From the NCBI GenBank assembly GCA_021776335.1, contig JAJFGB010000004.1:62001-126000 (forward strand): a stretch of 64,000 nt of DNA, given 5' to 3'. This document shows, piece after piece, positions 51,052 to 60,521 of the stretch (position 1 is the first letter of the stretch; every line of letters begins with the position of its first letter). The notes beneath the pieces were generated by a model that was not told the DNA's origin, searched no databases, and saw only the letters and a program-made list of their open reading frames with translations. Origin of the DNA: Hyphococcus sp. GTDB taxonomy: Bacteria; Pseudomonadota; Alphaproteobacteria; Caulobacterales; Parvularculaceae. The position numbers and the translations under genes are program-made.

Positions 51052-51879
51052 TTAATCTTCTGTTAACCTGGCTTGCAGCGAAAGAAGGTCATGCCACGCG
51101 AGGCGTTTATTGGCTGGTTGGCGCAACAGAAATGCTGGATGAAAGATTGGCATAACCGGAATTGGCGTCCCGTCACTCGTTTCGATTTCACGCCACACGC
51201 CGCGTGCGCGCATGATCCCCTTGAGCCCAAGCAACGCTTGTGTCGGCGCGCCGCCGGCAAGCACGAGCGCCTTTGGTTTGGTGATATCGATCAAGCGATC
51301 GACAAACGGTCGACAGATCGAGGTCTCGATTGGTGTTGGGGTACGATTGCCCGGGGGACGCCAGTAAATGACATTGGAGATCAGCACATTTTCTGTTCGT
51401 GAGCGGCCGATTGCGGCGAGCATTTTGTCCAATAATTGACCAGCGCGCCCAACAAAGGGCTTGCCAATACTGTCCTCATCGCGTCCAGGCGCTTCGCCGA
51501 TCACCAGGAGATCGGCGCCGGGTACGCCGTCAGCAAAGACCGTATTCCGAGCGCCAGCCTTTAGGGGGCATCCTTCAAAGTCTAAAACAGCGCGTTCGAG
51601 AGCTTCAAAACTATCACAGCCGGCAGCGATCGCTTTTGCCGAGGCGATTGCTTCATCAGCCGGGACAGCCAAAGTCTGACTATCGAAAATGGGTGTCGCA
51701 ACCGGACCAGCAGATATTGGCTCGGCGCGCGGCTTAGGCGCTGGCGAACGTTCGGTTTTGCCCCAAGTTTGAAGGTCCGCTGGTGCTGCAGCAACGGCTT
51801 CGTCGACGCCCATTTCGGCGTACCAGCGCAATATCGCCCTTGCGGCGTCTTTTTCGGAATTTTCCATGGCAAGCGCCAT
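51052..51879 (-). CDS. Uracil-DNA glycosylase, family 4-like
   Basis: A 275-residue DNA repair enzyme that removes uracil from DNA. Motif 1 is GEAPGRDED (128-136) with [15 protein letters not shown]; the late motif is [12 protein letters not shown]. The first 80 residues are a less conserved extension. Family 4 members bind a 4Fe-4S cluster with four cysteines; only three cysteines are present in the whole protein (C88, C104 and one near 190), so the cluster may be missing or incomplete. An alternative start is the Met at residue 5. It is followed, 18 bp upstream on the same strand, by the lysoplasmalogenase gene. Confidence 0.87.
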   Translation of the reverse strand: MALAMENSEKDAARAILRWYAEMGVDEAVAAAPADLQTWGKTERSPAPKPRAEPISAGPVATPIFDSQTLAVPADEAIASAKAIAAGCDSFEALERAVLDFEGCPLKAGARNTVFADGVPGADLLVIGEAPGRDEDSIGKPFVGRAGQLLDKMLAAIGRSRTENVLISNVIYWRPPGNRTPTPIETSICRPFVDRLIDITKPKALVLAGGAPTQALLGLKGIMRARGVWREIETSDGTPIPVMPIFHPAFLLRQPANKRLAWHDLLSLQARLTED

Positions 51880-51897
51880 TCTATCAGGATCGGCGCC

Positions 51898-52536
51898 CTA
51901 AACAGAAGATGCGATTAGCATTTGCCCAAGGTAATATAGTGGCAGCCCCCATAGCCTGTTGAAAAAATTTTGTGCAATAAACTGGTCGCGCGCCACGGCA
52001 AGATCTGAAATCGCGAAAATCACGGCGCCGCCAGCGGCTTGCCAATAGGGCGCGTGGTGCGCGTCGGGCGCCGCGCTGAAACTGGCAGCGACCATCAGGG
52101 CAATGATTGCCGAATATCCTGATACGGGCCATTTGAACGCTGCGAGGTGAGGCCAGAGCTGACGAAGAAAGATGGCTGCTGCTGCAGACATGCCGGCGAT
52201 CGCAATCAGGGAATGGCCGGAAATTCCGTCGGCGCTGGCGGCAAAAGCGAAAATATAAGCGCCGTGACCCAGGGCAAAGGCGGCCATTCCTGCAAGAAAG
52301 CTCTTTTCGCCACCCGGGATCAACAACACGTCACCGGCAAAACACAGTATAAGGCCAGCAAGAATAAGCATGCCGTAGCCGGTTTCTGCGGCGCCAGACA
52401 CCAGGGCAAACACGATAAAAATGGTCGACGCCGCCGGTTTCATGACCCATTTCAACGACCGGAGACCGTAAAATTCGGCCAGCAATAGGCCGCAAACGCA
52501 AAGGGCGCAGGTGGCTATGAGGGCTATGCTAATCAT
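51898..52536 (-). CDS. Lysoplasmalogenase family (YhhN) membrane protein
   Basis: A 212-residue membrane protein with seven to eight helices. Family marks are WVMKPAASTIFIVFA near the start, the acidic LCFAGDVLLIPGG and the C-terminal AGGAVIFAISDLAVARDQF, where the conserved aspartates sit. YhhN proteins hydrolyse the vinyl-ether bond of lysoplasmalogens; in bacteria the physiological substrate is unclear. The ATG at 52536 is preceded by AGGAAG; the open frame goes 15 codons further. It probably shares a transcript with the glycosylase gene. Confidence 0.88.
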   Translation of the reverse strand: MISIALIATCALCVCGLLLAEFYGLRSLKWVMKPAASTIFIVFALVSGAAETGYGMLILAGLILCFAGDVLLIPGGEKSFLAGMAAFALGHGAYIFAFAASADGISGHSLIAIAGMSAAAAIFLRQLWPHLAAFKWPVSGYSAIIALMVAASFSAAPDAHHAPYWQAAGGAVIFAISDLAVARDQFIAQNFFNRLWGLPLYYLGQMLIASSV

Positions 52537-52686
52537 CAGCGCTTCCTGTTCGGCCTGTGGCCCCGTTGATATTTGTCGCACACTGCATTGGTATCTTTTA
52601 CGCGGCGTCTGTCATCATGGCTTTTTGAGGTGATTTTTGCCAGAAACGCGCCTTAGCTGACAGGCCGGAAAAAGAAAGAGTCGTCA

Positions 52687-54366
52687 ATGGTCAACGAAAC
52701 CCCCGAACGGGAATCCATGGAATTCGACATAGTCATTGTTGGTGCAGGTCCTGCTGGTCTTTCAGCAGCTATCCGGCTGAAGCAGCTTGCCGTCGAAAAG
52801 GGCAGCGACATCAACGTTGTGGTCGTTGAAAAAGGCTCTGAAGTCGGCGCGCATATTCTGTCCGGCGCCGTGCTGGATCCAGTGGGGCTGGACCAGTTGT
52901 TTCCAGACTGGCGTCAAATGGATGCGCCGATCGAGACGTCTGTGGTATCCGAAAGTTTCAAGCTGATGCACGCTTCGGGATCGGCGCCGCTGCCGGTTTT
53001 TGCGATGCCGCCGATGATTAAAAACCATGGTTGCTACATTGTTTCCATGGGTAATGTTTGCCGCTGGCTGGCAGAGCAGGCTGAGGGGATGGGCGTTGAG
53101 ATTTATCCAGGCATGGCTGCGTCGCAGCTTCTTTATCACTCTGATGGCGGTGTGCGCGGCGTCGTTGTTGGCGAGGTAGGTGTTGGCAAGGATGGGCAGC
53201 GCAAGGGCGGCTATGAACCAGGCATGGAGCTTGTTGGCAAGTATGTGTTTATCGCCGAAGGCGTACGCGGATCGCTTGCTCAAGAGCTGCTTGCAAAGTT
53301 TGACCTTGATGCCGAAAGCGACCCTCAGAAATACGGCATTGGTCTGAAAGAAATATGGGAAATTGCGCCGGAAAAAAGCCGGCCGGGCCATGTGCAGCAC
53401 ACATTCGGCTGGCCGTTGAAAGACGACACCGGCGGTGGCTCGTTTTGCTATCACTATAATGACAATACGATCGCACTCGGCTTCGTTGTTCATCTAAATT
53501 ATAAAAATCCCTATCTATATCCTTTTGGGGAGTTTCAGAAATTCAAAACACATCCTGAAATCGCGGAACTTCTTGAGGGCGGCAAACGGCTAGCCTATGG
53601 CTCGCGCGCCATCACCGAAGGCGGTTATCAATCCGTACCCAAATTGACATTCCCTGGCGGCGCTTTGATTGGTTGTTCGGCGGGCTTCGTCAATGTTCCA
53701 CGCATCAAAGGCAATCACAATGCCATGCTGACGGGCATGATGGCCGCACAAGCAGCTTTTGACGCGATTGCGGCTGGCCGTGAAGGTGACGAACTGACGG
53801 CGTACACAGACGCGTATGATGCTTCCGGCGTTAAGGCTGAGCTAAAAAAAGCGCGCAACGCAAAGCCGCTGTGGACGAAATTTGGTACGCTGCTCGGCGG
53901 CATTGCCTTATCCGGTCTCGATTTGTGGACGAATTCAATCGCCCCGGGCTTTTCCCTGTTTGGCACGCTCCATCACGATAAGACCGATGCTGCGGCGACT
54001 GAGCCGGCGGAAAAACACGCGATCATTGACTACCCCAAAGCCGATGGCGTCATTACCTTTGACCGTCTCACCAATGTGGCGTTTTCCGCGACAAACCATG
54101 AAGAAGATCAACCCGCTCACCTGAAACTTAAGGATCCTTCAATCCCGATAGATGTTAATCTACCAATCTATGCCGAGCCCGCGCAGCGTTTCTGTCCTGC
54201 GGGTGTTTACGAGGTGATTGCAGCTGAGGGAGGCGCAAATCCGACATTTCAGATCAATGCGCAGAACTGCGTTCATTGCAAAACCTGCGATATCAAGGAC
54301 CCTTCACAAAACATTGTCTGGACCACTCCCGAAGGCGGCGGTGGGCCCAATTATCCGAACATGTAA
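52687..54366 (+). CDS. Electron transfer flavoprotein-ubiquinone oxidoreductase
   Basis: A 559-residue membrane-bound flavoprotein. FAD is bound by IVIVGAGPAGLSAAIRL near the start. The ubiquinone-binding region is in the middle (FAEGVRGSLAQEL-like IAEGVRGSLAQEL and GGALIGCSAGFVNVPRIKG). The C-terminal 4Fe-4S cysteines are C503, C528, C531 and C534 (FCPAGVYE, NCVHCKTCD). It passes electrons from ETF, reduced by acyl-CoA dehydrogenases, to ubiquinone. No etfAB genes are in the window. It is probably co-transcribed with the TPR lipoprotein gene, 11 bp downstream. Confidence 0.96.
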   Translation: MVNETPERESMEFDIVIVGAGPAGLSAAIRLKQLAVEKGSDINVVVVEKGSEVGAHILSGAVLDPVGLDQLFPDWRQMDAPIETSVVSESFKLMHASGSAPLPVFAMPPMIKNHGCYIVSMGNVCRWLAEQAEGMGVEIYPGMAASQLLYHSDGGVRGVVVGEVGVGKDGQRKGGYEPGMELVGKYVFIAEGVRGSLAQELLAKFDLDAESDPQKYGIGLKEIWEIAPEKSRPGHVQHTFGWPLKDDTGGGSFCYHYNDNTIALGFVVHLNYKNPYLYPFGEFQKFKTHPEIAELLEGGKRLAYGSRAITEGGYQSVPKLTFPGGALIGCSAGFVNVPRIKGNHNAMLTGMMAAQAAFDAIAAGREGDELTAYTDAYDASGVKAELKKARNAKPLWTKFGTLLGGIALSGLDLWTNSIAPGFSLFGTLHHDKTDAAATEPAEKHAIIDYPKADGVITFDRLTNVAFSATNHEEDQPAHLKLKDPSIPIDVNLPIYAEPAQRFCPAGVYEVIAAEGGANPTFQINAQNCVHCKTCDIKDPSQNIVWTTPEGGGGPNYPNM

Positions 54367-54377
54367 GGAGCGCCGTT

Positions 54378-56117
54378 TTGCGCGTTAGAATTTTATCATG
54401 CATTTTTGCGGGCGCAGTTGCGCTCACCTCTGGTTGCGTTCGTTATGCGCCGGAAGAATCCGTTATCGGCGATTATCTGTCTGGCCGATTGGCAGCGCGT
54501 GAAAATGACGTCAATGCGGCGGCTGCCGCTTTTGCCGGCGCGCAGTCGGAAGCGCCGGGCGCCAAACAAATTTTGCGCGATGCGTTTTTCTTCCAGCTTG
54601 CAGCCGGCCGCGTTGAGGCGGCCATACCGTTTGCTGAAAAGCTTGCCCGTGATCCGGACAGTGGTGATGACGGACTTTCCCGGGTTGTTCTTGCGGCTTA
54701 TGCTATAAAATCTCAAAAATATGCAGCGGCGCGACGTTATCTGGATAGCGGCGTTGAGACAGGCTACCTAACCGCACCTTCGATCATCATTGATGCGTGG
54801 GCGCTTGCCGGCATTGAAGGTCCAGACGCCGCTTACGACTTGCTGGACAAGACAACGGATGAAACATTTCGCGGCTTTAATCCGCTGCACCAGGCGCTGC
54901 TGGCGGAAAAGGCCGGCCGTGATGACGATGCGCGCTCTGCGCACCAGCTTTCTGTGATGACCTTTGGCGGACCGATTGGGCGCGCCGCGTATGGCGCCTT
55001 CCTTGAGCGCGCCGGCGATACTACGGCTGCACGAGAGTATTACGAGTTGCTGGCGCAGAATCCGGGCCCGGGCAGACAAGCAGCACAACAGGGTCTTGTG
55101 CGGATCGATGCTGGCCGCGTGAGCAGTGCATTTGCCGATACCAGCCCGACCCAAGCTACAGCTATTATTTTTTATTCTCTGGGCGCCGCGATTTTAGAAC
55201 AGGCCGTCAATCAGAGAACCGCCGCTCAACAGGCTGGCTTTAACGTTGGCGCGGCAAACTACAATTTACCTCTCGTTCTGACCCAGGTTGCACTTTATCT
55301 TGATCCGGCGCTGGATGATGCACAGCGTTTCGCGGGATCGATATTGAATCTGTATGGCGATTACGATGGAGCAATTGAAATGCTTTCACGCATTTCGCAG
55401 TCCTCTCCATATTATGAGCTTGCGCAAATCGAAATCGCAAACAGTCTTATGGCTCAGGAGCGCGATCAGGATGCAATTTCAGTTCTGCGCGTAGTCGCAC
55501 GGCGAGATGGGGGTGCTCCAGAAGCGCTTTTGGCGCTTGCAAATCTTCACGCGTCAAATGGTCGACCTGACGATGCCATAAAGGTTCTGGATGGTTATAT
55601 CAGTGATTTGCCAGCCGACCCCGATGAGGATGTTTGGCGGTTTTATGTTGCGCGTGCGGCGTCACTGCTCGAAATTGACAATTGGGAAAGCGCGGAGCTG
55701 GATTTAAAACAGGCGGTCGAAATTGCACCGGCACAGCCCGCAGCGCTAAATTATTTGGGGTATTCTTGGGCGGAGCGCGGCATCAATCTCGAAGAGGCAT
55801 TTGAGCTGATTGAAAAGGCGGTGTCGCTGCAACCCAATTCCGGCGCCATTATCGACAGTCTTGGCTGGGCGCGGTATCAGCTCGGCGATTACGATGAAGC
55901 GGTAGGGCATCTTGAGCATGCCGCATCGATTGAACCCGGCGATCCAACTATTACCGATCATCTCGGTGATGTATATTGGCGTTTAGGTCGCAATATCGAG
56001 GCGCGCTACCAGTGGCGCCGCGTGCTTGAACTTGAACCGGGTGAAGATCTCGAAGCTGCAATTGAAAACAAGCTGGCAGAGGGCCTTCTGGACGTTAGCG
56101 CCGACCAAAACGAATGA
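54378..56117 (+). CDS. TPR-repeat lipoprotein
   Basis: A 579-residue protein starting at TTG 54378, chosen because an AGGAG lies eight bases upstream and a lipoprotein signal follows (VALTSGC, acylated cysteine 20). Starts further upstream would lie inside the ETF-QO gene. The body contains many tetratricopeptide repeats, best seen near the C-terminus (PAALNYLGYSWAERGINLEEAFELI, PNSGAIIDSLGWARYQLGDYDEAV, GDPTITDHLGDVYWRLGR; each is about 34 residues). It is probably tethered to the outer membrane and acts as a scaffold. The stop overlaps ispE (ATGA). Confidence 0.87.
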   Translation: MRVRILSCIFAGAVALTSGCVRYAPEESVIGDYLSGRLAARENDVNAAAAAFAGAQSEAPGAKQILRDAFFFQLAAGRVEAAIPFAEKLARDPDSGDDGLSRVVLAAYAIKSQKYAAARRYLDSGVETGYLTAPSIIIDAWALAGIEGPDAAYDLLDKTTDETFRGFNPLHQALLAEKAGRDDDARSAHQLSVMTFGGPIGRAAYGAFLERAGDTTAAREYYELLAQNPGPGRQAAQQGLVRIDAGRVSSAFADTSPTQATAIIFYSLGAAILEQAVNQRTAAQQAGFNVGAANYNLPLVLTQVALYLDPALDDAQRFAGSILNLYGDYDGAIEMLSRISQSSPYYELAQIEIANSLMAQERDQDAISVLRVVARRDGGAPEALLALANLHASNGRPDDAIKVLDGYISDLPADPDEDVWRFYVARAASLLEIDNWESAELDLKQAVEIAPAQPAALNYLGYSWAERGINLEEAFELIEKAVSLQPNSGAIIDSLGWARYQLGDYDEAVGHLEHAASIEPGDPTITDHLGDVYWRLGRNIEARYQWRRVLELEPGEDLEAAIENKLAEGLLDVSADQNE

Positions 56118-56980
56118 TTTTTGAAACTGCGCCAGCCAAGATTAACCTCTATCTTCATGTTGGTCCGCTGCGTCATGACGGGCTCCATGAGTTGGCGAGC
56201 CTGTTTGTCTTTGCTGAGAGGGGCGATCGGGTCGGCGTAAGGCCGGCGCCGGACTTGTCCCTCAATGTCGAGGGCCCGTTTGCCGAGGCCCTGACCGACT
56301 TGCCGAACGAAAAGAACCTTGTCTGGCAAGCGGCAGCGCTGCTGAGAGAAAAAACTGGTATTCGTAGTGGCGCCGAAATCTTGTTGCAAAAAAACCTCCC
56401 GATCGCATCCGGTATCGGTGGTGGATCTGCCGATGCCGCTGCAGCACTGCGCGCGCTGGCGAGGATGTGGCGGCTTGATGTCTCACATGAAGAGCTTCTT
56501 GATCTTGCATTTAGTCTTGGCGCTGATGTGCCGGCATGTCTGCGCGCTGCGCCGCTCTATGTTCAGGGGGCCGGCGAACAAATAAAGTCGGGCCCTCCGC
56601 TGCCGCGTTTGTGGGTTTGCCTCATCAATCCCGGCATAGACATGCCAACCGGCCCGGTATTTAGAGCTTTTGACGAAGCCCATCCCGCACCGATGCCGCC
56701 GGCGGGCATTCTGCTTAAGACCGATGACTACGAAACGCTGATTGCAGAACTGAAGTTGACGCGGAACGATCTGGAACCGATCGCCAGAATGCAGGCCCCG
56801 GAAATCAGCGATGTAATAGATTTCCTGGCCGCTCAACCCGGCGCCATGATCGCCCGCATGTCCGGGAGCGGGGCAACGTGTTTTGCCCTATTTGCCTCCG
56901 CAGCGGACGCCGCCAAAGCTCAAGATTGTGCGGAGGCGAATGGGTGGTGGGCATTGGCGTCGCCGCTTTGCATGGGTTAA
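56114..56980 (+). CDS. ispE: 4-diphosphocytidyl-2-C-methyl-D-erythritol kinase
   Basis: A 288-residue GHMP kinase of the non-mevalonate isoprenoid pathway. PAKINLYLHVG at the start (Lys9), the ATP loop PIASGIGGGSADAA (G100-A109), the catalytic aspartate in LGADVPACL (D138) and the late MSGSGATCFALF are all intact. It phosphorylates CDP-ME to give CDP-ME-2-phosphate. The start overlaps the TPR gene stop, so expression is coupled, though the lipoprotein has no known link with isoprenoids. A polyprenyl diphosphate synthase is encoded 1.2 kb further on. Confidence 0.95.
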   Translation: MIFETAPAKINLYLHVGPLRHDGLHELASLFVFAERGDRVGVRPAPDLSLNVEGPFAEALTDLPNEKNLVWQAAALLREKTGIRSGAEILLQKNLPIASGIGGGSADAAAALRALARMWRLDVSHEELLDLAFSLGADVPACLRAAPLYVQGAGEQIKSGPPLPRLWVCLINPGIDMPTGPVFRAFDEAHPAPMPPAGILLKTDDYETLIAELKLTRNDLEPIARMQAPEISDVIDFLAAQPGAMIARMSGSGATCFALFASAADAAKAQDCAEANGWWALASPLCMG

Positions 56981-57030
56981 GACGCGGACGCATAACGAGG
57001 GCGCTGTTCGGGCGCGTGTGAAATACAGCT

Positions 57031-58146
57031 ATGACTCAATCTCTTGATGGACCCTTGATTACGGCCGTCGCGGCGTGGATTGTGTTTCTGATTTCGCTGA
57101 CCGGCAGCCGTTTTGCCTCCCGTTCAGAAAAACTCCCCGATCATCCGAACCATCGGTCCAGTCATCAGCGCGTCACATCAAAGGCGGGCGGTATTGCTAT
57201 TATTGGCGCCTGGCTTGCGGGAATGTTTGTCATCGGCGCATTTTCCGGTATTCCCGATACTGCAAGGGAAGCTACGCTATTAGGCGGTGTTGCTCTGCTT
57301 GCTCTTGGCCTTGGCTATGCCGATGATCGCCTGCATTTATCACCGTTCTGGAAATTGATCGGGCAGTTTGCCATTGCTGGGCTGTTTGTTGCGGCATTTG
57401 CGCCGCTTCGATCAGCGCCAATCCCGTTTTTTGGTGACGTTGATCTTGGCGGGATCGGGATATTGGTGACTGTGCTCTGGATTGTAGCCTTTATGAATGC
57501 ATTCAATTTCATGGATGGCGCTAATGGTCTTGCTGCAGGCAGCGCGGTCGTCGGACTTTGTGGTTTCTGCGTTATCGCAAGCTTTGCCGGCACGCCCTTT
57601 GCCGCCATCGCGTGTTTTTTGCTGGCTGTCGCGGCGATGGGGTTCATGCCGTCGAATTTAAATCGTGGCAGGCTTTTCATGGGCGATAATGGCAGCCAAG
57701 CCGTGAGCTTTCTCATTGCAGCCGTTGCTGTGTTGGCGGCAAATGCATCCAGCGGTCGGATTAGTGCGCTGATTATTCCAGTCATTTTTCTGCCGCTTCT
57801 ATTTGATGTGTTCTGGACTCTTTCAAACAGAACCTTGCGTCGGCAGAATATTTTTTCTGCCCACCGGGAGCATTTGTATCAGCTGATGATCAGAGCTGGC
57901 GCCTCTCATATTCGTGTTGCAGTGATTTATATGACACTGACGGCGTTATCGGTTGCGACGGCGATAATAATGTTGACGCTTTCGCCCGCGTTTCAGTGGA
58001 TTGCTCCGGCAATATTGAGTTTCTTTTTTGCAATGGGCGCATCGCAAATTCATGCAAAGGCGCGACGTGATGGATTGTTTGCTGATGGTGAAGGGCGCCG
58101 ATCGCAATCGGACGCGTCAGAAGCGGCGAAGCACGCTGTAGACTAA
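57031..58146 (+). CDS. Undecaprenyl-phosphate sugar-1-phosphate transferase (WecA/MraY family)
   Basis: A 371-residue membrane protein with about ten helices. The family's magnesium and substrate motifs are present: GYADDRLHLSPFWK, NAFNFMDGANGLAAGSA and FMGDNGSQAVSF. The RREHLYQLM segment is also typical of this family. It transfers a sugar phosphate to undecaprenyl phosphate at the inner face of the membrane, starting a polysaccharide or O-antigen; the sugar is unknown. No other glycan genes are near. Members of this type are sometimes called GT4 family transferases. Confidence 0.9.
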   Translation: MTQSLDGPLITAVAAWIVFLISLTGSRFASRSEKLPDHPNHRSSHQRVTSKAGGIAIIGAWLAGMFVIGAFSGIPDTAREATLLGGVALLALGLGYADDRLHLSPFWKLIGQFAIAGLFVAAFAPLRSAPIPFFGDVDLGGIGILVTVLWIVAFMNAFNFMDGANGLAAGSAVVGLCGFCVIASFAGTPFAAIACFLLAVAAMGFMPSNLNRGRLFMGDNGSQAVSFLIAAVAVLAANASSGRISALIIPVIFLPLLFDVFWTLSNRTLRRQNIFSAHREHLYQLMIRAGASHIRVAVIYMTLTALSVATAIIMLTLSPAFQWIAPAILSFFFAMGASQIHAKARRDGLFADGEGRRSQSDASEAAKHAVD

Positions 58147-58203
58147 ATGCTGTCATATCCGCCGAAGAGCGTACGCGACATTTTAATTTGACAGGACGTC
58201 AGT

Positions 58204-59211
58204 TTAAAATGCTCTTGACACAGATGTTTCAACCAACTCCGCGAGCGCAGCGGAAAATTCATTTTCCGGCGCTTTCGATAGATCATTTAGGGCATGCGCT
58301 GCGTAGCGTTTTGCGCAGGCGACCGTATCGACGAGTGCATCGTCGCGCTCCATCAGGGCGCACGCTTTTTCCAAATCACCATCTTCCTGCCGGCCGTCTG
58401 ATATGACGCGGCGCCAGAACGGTTTTTCGTTTTCCGGCGCGCGTGCGACTGCGTATACGAGGGGCAGGGTCATCTTTCCCTCACGGAAATCGTCCCCGAT
58501 GGTTTTTCCGAGGTCGGATTCAAACCCGTCATAGTCGAGCGCATCGTCGATGAGCTGATAGGCAATGCCGAGATTTCTTCCATATCCGCGCAGAGCATTC
58601 TCTTCGGCAGTTGTGCATCCAGCGATAAGAGCGCCGGATTGCGTTGCGGCTGCGAACAAGGCCGCAGTTTTTGCTTCTACGACAGAAAGATACATGTCGA
58701 TTGTTGCCGCAATATTTTTCTGTGTCGTTAATTGCAACACTTCACCCTCGGCAATGATGCCCGAAGCGCGTGACAATACCTGTAGAACGCGAAAATCTTT
58801 CGCTGCAACCATCAATTCAAAGGCGCGTGAAAAGATAAAGTCGCCTACAAGCACGCTTTCCTTGTTGCCCCAAATAATATTTGCGGTCTTTGCGCCGCGT
58901 CGCAGTGCCGAAGCGTCGACAACGTCATCATGGAGAAGCGTTGCCCCATGGATGAGCTCGACGGCTGCCGCCAGCTTCACATGATGGTCGCCCTCATAAT
59001 CAAACAGCCGCGCTGCTGCGAGTGTGAGCATCGGTCGTATACGTTTGCCGCCCGCGTTTATGAGATGTCCGGCGAGATCGGGGATCATCGCCACAGGCGA
59101 TTGCATATGGGCGAGAATTTCCTGATTAACGCCTTCGAGCCCAGTAGCCGTCAGTGCGCGCAACGTTGCCACAGCGCCGAGAAAATCCGGCGCTTTCTTT
59201 GAGACCGTCAT
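58204..59211 (-). CDS. Polyprenyl diphosphate synthase (IspB-like)
   Basis: A 335-residue trans-isoprenyl diphosphate synthase. The two aspartate-rich motifs are LLHDDVVDASALRRG (DDVVD) and YQLIDDALDYDG (DDALD); GGKRIRPMLTL is the conserved first region. It condenses isopentenyl diphosphates to a long chain, probably the ubiquinone side chain; chain length is not readable. The ATG at 59211 is preferred to an in-frame TTG at 59238. It lies convergently next to the sugar transferase gene. Confidence 0.92.
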   Translation of the reverse strand: MTVSKKAPDFLGAVATLRALTATGLEGVNQEILAHMQSPVAMIPDLAGHLINAGGKRIRPMLTLAAARLFDYEGDHHVKLAAAVELIHGATLLHDDVVDASALRRGAKTANIIWGNKESVLVGDFIFSRAFELMVAAKDFRVLQVLSRASGIIAEGEVLQLTTQKNIAATIDMYLSVVEAKTAALFAAATQSGALIAGCTTAEENALRGYGRNLGIAYQLIDDALDYDGFESDLGKTIGDDFREGKMTLPLVYAVARAPENEKPFWRRVISDGRQEDGDLEKACALMERDDALVDTVACAKRYAAHALNDLSKAPENEFSAALAELVETSVSRAF

Positions 59212-59406
59212 CTCGCTGGTTGTCGCCGCCAGACCCAATGTGAACGCCTTTCAGATAAGGTGACCAGTAATATAAGATTGGGCATTGCCCGCGTTCGGGT
59301 CAAGCATGCGCGGGCGCGACCATTAGCGTCAATGCCGCGCAGTAATATTGGTTAATTTCAAAGCTCTGCGATTGAATAAACGAATTATACCGCCTAACTG
59401 CACGCA

Positions 59407-60282
59407 ATGGCGAATTTACCTGATCAAATCAAAGCAATTTGGCGCGCTATGCCGTTTTTTGGCAAGCAGAACCCTCTCGTGACTGTGATCGAGCTTTCCG
59501 GCGTGATCGGCGCTGCAGGGCCCGGACGTAAAGGGCTTTCGCTGCAGCGGGTCGAAAAGGCCATTGAGGCGGCATTCAAGCCGGGCGGCCTGTCAGCAGT
59601 TGCGCTGGCGATCAATTCTCCCGGCGGCTCGCCAGTTCAGTCACGCCTGATCTATGGCGCCATCCGCCGCTGCGCCAAAGAAAAAGGTGTTCCGGTCCTC
59701 TCTTTCATTGAGGATGTGGGCGCTTCCGGCGGCTATATTTTGGCGCTGGCGGGCGACGAAATTTATGCTGATGAGAGTTCAATTGTTGGCTCAATTGGTG
59801 TTATCGCTGGCGGCTTCGGGTTTGTTGACGCAATCAGCCGCCTCGGCATCGAAAGACGCGTTCATACAGCCGGCGCCAACAAGGCGATGCTGGACCCTTT
59901 CAAGTCGGAAGACCCAGATGACGTTGCGCGCCTCCAGGAAACGCTCGACGACCTCCATATACAATTCACCGATCTGGTCAAAAGCCGCCGATCGGCAAAG
60001 CTTGTCGAAGACAAGGAAATTTTCTCAGGAGCCATCTGGACGGGTCCGAAAGCCCAGAAAAAGGGGCTTATCGACGGAACCGCTCAGCTCGGCGATTTTT
60101 TACGCGCTCGCTACGGAAAAGATGTTAGAATTAAGCGATTGTCGTCGGAGAGCAGCTCATTATTGAGGCGACTGTTATCTGGTGGTGACGCGCAGGCATT
60201 GCCCGCGACGTCATTAATCGACGCAGAGGCCTTGTTGGAAGCGGCAGAGCGCCGCGCAATGTGGTCCCGTTTTGGACTTTAG
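59407..60282 (+). CDS. S49-family signal-peptide-peptidase-like protease
   Basis: A 291-residue SppA-like serine protease. The catalytic serine is in EDVGASGGYIL (Ser107) and the general-base lysine in HTAGANKAMLDPF (Lys159); SIVGSIGVIAGGFGF is the classical region between. It is the short form, with one SppA domain, and has only a weak N-terminal hydrophobic segment. It degrades leftover signal peptides or membrane proteins. A small membrane protein gene follows 30 bp later, so they are probably an operon. Confidence 0.9.
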   Translation: MANLPDQIKAIWRAMPFFGKQNPLVTVIELSGVIGAAGPGRKGLSLQRVEKAIEAAFKPGGLSAVALAINSPGGSPVQSRLIYGAIRRCAKEKGVPVLSFIEDVGASGGYILALAGDEIYADESSIVGSIGVIAGGFGFVDAISRLGIERRVHTAGANKAMLDPFKSEDPDDVARLQETLDDLHIQFTDLVKSRRSAKLVEDKEIFSGAIWTGPKAQKKGLIDGTAQLGDFLRARYGKDVRIKRLSSESSSLLRRLLSGGDAQALPATSLIDAEALLEAAERRAMWSRFGL

Positions 60283-60312
60283 ATTGCGGCGAGAAAAGCG
60301 GAGGAAATTAGG

Positions 60313-60513
60313 ATGGGCGCAGTTACTACTCTGGTCGCGACGGTCGCCGCTGCAGCGGGCGCAGTCGCACTATACCGTTTTATTGATAAACAGTCGCGCG
60401 ATATTCGCGCTGTCTTGTCCGAGGCAAAGAAACGCGCTGACGTACAACGGTCGAAAGTTGTCATTGACTACGAGCGCGATCCCGACAGTGGCGTTTACAA
60501 GCCCAAATCTTAA
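60313..60513 (+). CDS. Small single-pass membrane protein of unknown function
   Basis: A 66-residue protein: one N-terminal transmembrane segment (about residues 3-22), then a charged helix (SRDIRAVLSEAKKRADVQR) and a short tail with VIDYERDPDSGVYKP. A GGAGGA-like ribosome site (GCGGAGGAAATTAGG) lies upstream. It follows the S49 peptidase gene after 30 bp on the same strand. Function is unknown; it may be a partner of the protease. Confidence 0.65.
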   Translation: MGAVTTLVATVAAAAGAVALYRFIDKQSRDIRAVLSEAKKRADVQRSKVVIDYERDPDSGVYKPKS

Positions 60514-60521
60514 AATGCTGA

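Noticed and set aside
52762-53493. A 243-codon minus frame over the ETF-QO gene
   Set aside because: The plus-strand product is a complete, well-matched enzyme; the minus frame has no recognisable motif.
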